Part shown: positions 63,202 to 64,000 of the stretch, piece by piece
How positions within the stretch are numbered: position 1 is the stretch's first letter
How the letters are laid out: each line of letters starts with the position of its first letter
NCBI RefSeq assembly: GCF_002553505.1
Contig: NZ_PDCP01000002.1
Span: 1 to 64,000, forward strand
Reading direction: 5' to 3'
Source: Mycolicibacterium agri
Lineage (GTDB): Bacteria > Actinomycetota > Actinomycetes > Mycobacteriales > Mycobacteriaceae
Length of the DNA: 64,000 nucleotides
The notes under the pieces: model-generated
Database searches by the model: none
What the model was told of the DNA's origin: nothing
The model's input: the letters and a program-made list of their open reading frames with translations, nothing else
Program-made: the position numbers and the translations under genes

Positions 63202-64000
63202 TGGGCGAACGCCCCGCTTGCCTCGAGCACCTCGTGAACTTCCTTGTCCTGCTCTTTCAGCATGTTGGTGAAGTCCTCAGGTCCGCTGTAGGCGGGGGTG
63301 GTCAGCGCGCTCTCCAGGTACTGCTGATACGACGGTGTGTCCTGCCACTTCTTGAAGCAGTCGGCATACCAGTCGCGAGCCTCGTCGGACATGTCGGGCG
63401 TGCCGAGCAAGCCGCGCCATTGCGTGAACGCGATGTCGTAGCCCTGCTCTTGCGCGGTCGGCACCTCTGCCATCGCCCCGTCGGAGTAGCGCTCCGGGCC
63501 GAAGATGGCCAGACCGCGGATGTCGCCCGATTCGACCTGTCCGACGATGTCGCCTGCGCCGCCGATCGCGGCATCGATGTCGCCGCCGAGCAGCGCGGCC
63601 GTGGTCTCGCCGCCGCCGTCGAAGATCACCGGTTCGAACTTGACGCCGCCCTGCTTTTCCAGGAGCACCCTTGCGATGTTGTCGGGGCCGGAAAGGCCGA
63701 CGACGCCGATCGTGACCTTTCGTGTCTTGGCGGCCTCCACCAGGTCTTGCAAGGACTTGAATGGCGAGGCCGCGGGGACCGCAATGCTGACCTGGTCGTC
63801 GGCGAGATGGGCTATGGGAGTGAATGATTCCCACGTGAAGGACGTGTCGACGAACATCGGCAGCGTGGTGAGCTCGGTGGTGGTGGCCATCAGAACGTGG
63901 TCGCCGTGCTGCTGTTGGAAGTACGAGTAGCCGATGACGCCGCTGCCGCCCTCGTGGTACTCGACGTTGCCTTTGATGCCCTCGCCGCACGACTCCAGGC
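63198..64000 (-). CDS. tctC: Tripartite tricarboxylate transporter solute-binding protein TctC (second system), 5' end missing
   Basis: A 267-residue C-terminal part of a Bug-family receptor; the frame is open to the right edge. Visible motifs: GYSYFQQQHGDHVLMATTTE, IGVVGLSGPDNIARVLLEKQ, FDGGGETTAALLGGDIDAAI and AQEQGYDIAFTQWRGLLG. The signal peptide lies beyond the window. It belongs with tctB and tctA downstream. Ligand unknown; the island's enzymes suggest a polar carboxylate. Confidence 0.9.
   Translation of the reverse strand, partial: LESCGEGIKGNVEYHEGGSGVIGYSYFQQQHGDHVLMATTTELTTLPMFVDTSFTWESFTPIAHLADDQVSIAVPAASPFKSLQDLVEAAKTRKVTIGVVGLSGPDNIARVLLEKQGGVKFEPVIFDGGGETTAALLGGDIDAAIGGAGDIVGQVESGDIRGLAIFGPERYSDGAMAEVPTAQEQGYDIAFTQWRGLLGTPDMSDEARDWYADCFKKWQDTPSYQQYLESALTTPAYSGPEDFTNMLKEQDKEVHEVLEASGAFAQ

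Overview
The window is high-GC DNA from a mycobacterium, most likely a fast-growing Mycolicibacterium-type species. Its backbone follows, gene for gene, the Mycobacterium tuberculosis block I remember as Rv0514 down to Rv0464c: haem genes, serB1, galE2, proC, ppx, regX3-senX3, gpm1, mshA, murB, deoC, hbhA, umaA, fadB2, icl and ramB. The block runs mostly on the minus strand. Locus comparisons are from memory, not from a search. No rRNA, tRNA or CRISPR array was seen.

Layout. 1-255: 3' end of an IS30-type transposase. 296-1745: an MpaB-type oxygenase with its TetR regulator and a candidate operator. 1833-8322: small membrane proteins followed by hemB, hemD fusion, hemC and hemA in one tightly coupled operon. 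8460-17926: glutaredoxin-like protein, serB1, HadA-like dehydratase, acyltransferase, galE2, bS22, a DNA-binding protein, proC, thioesterase, TIM-barrel protein, Rv0497-like protein and ppx. 18047-24363: an accessory island with prpB, prpD and a GntR regulator divergent from a tripartite tricarboxylate transporter (tctCBA), with two GTATAC palindromes between. 24496-37374: backbone with regX3-senX3, gpm1, mshA, a ROK regulator, a LysM protein, lprQ, murB, two DUF2505 proteins and a methyltransferase-like protein. 37334-40358: a guanidine locus. 40375-54661: backbone from a nitrilase-type hydrolase through hbhA, ppk2, umaA, fadB2, icl and ramB to Rv0464c. 55386-64000: a second catabolic island with a split transketolase, IclR regulator, Zn dehydrogenase, cyclase, alpha/beta hydrolase, a small EthD-like protein and a second tct transporter that runs off the right end.

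The most striking element is the 324-bp gap at 38880-39203. It carries a guanidine-I (ykkC) riboswitch facing left towards a sodium:solute symporter and a guanidine-III (ykkC-III) riboswitch facing right towards a 384-residue ureohydrolase that resembles guanidine hydrolase. Two unrelated RNA sensors for one ligand thus control two divergent genes, a plausible uptake-plus-hydrolysis module. The symporter has a one-base frameshift in this sequence.

Other points: prpD-prpB lies beside a tricarboxylate transporter without prpC, suggesting use of an imported tricarboxylate. A 61-bp intergenic repeat with a terminator-like hairpin occurs twice, 14 kb apart. Polyphosphate genes (ppx, ppk2) share the window with the phosphate-sensing SenX3-RegX3 system.
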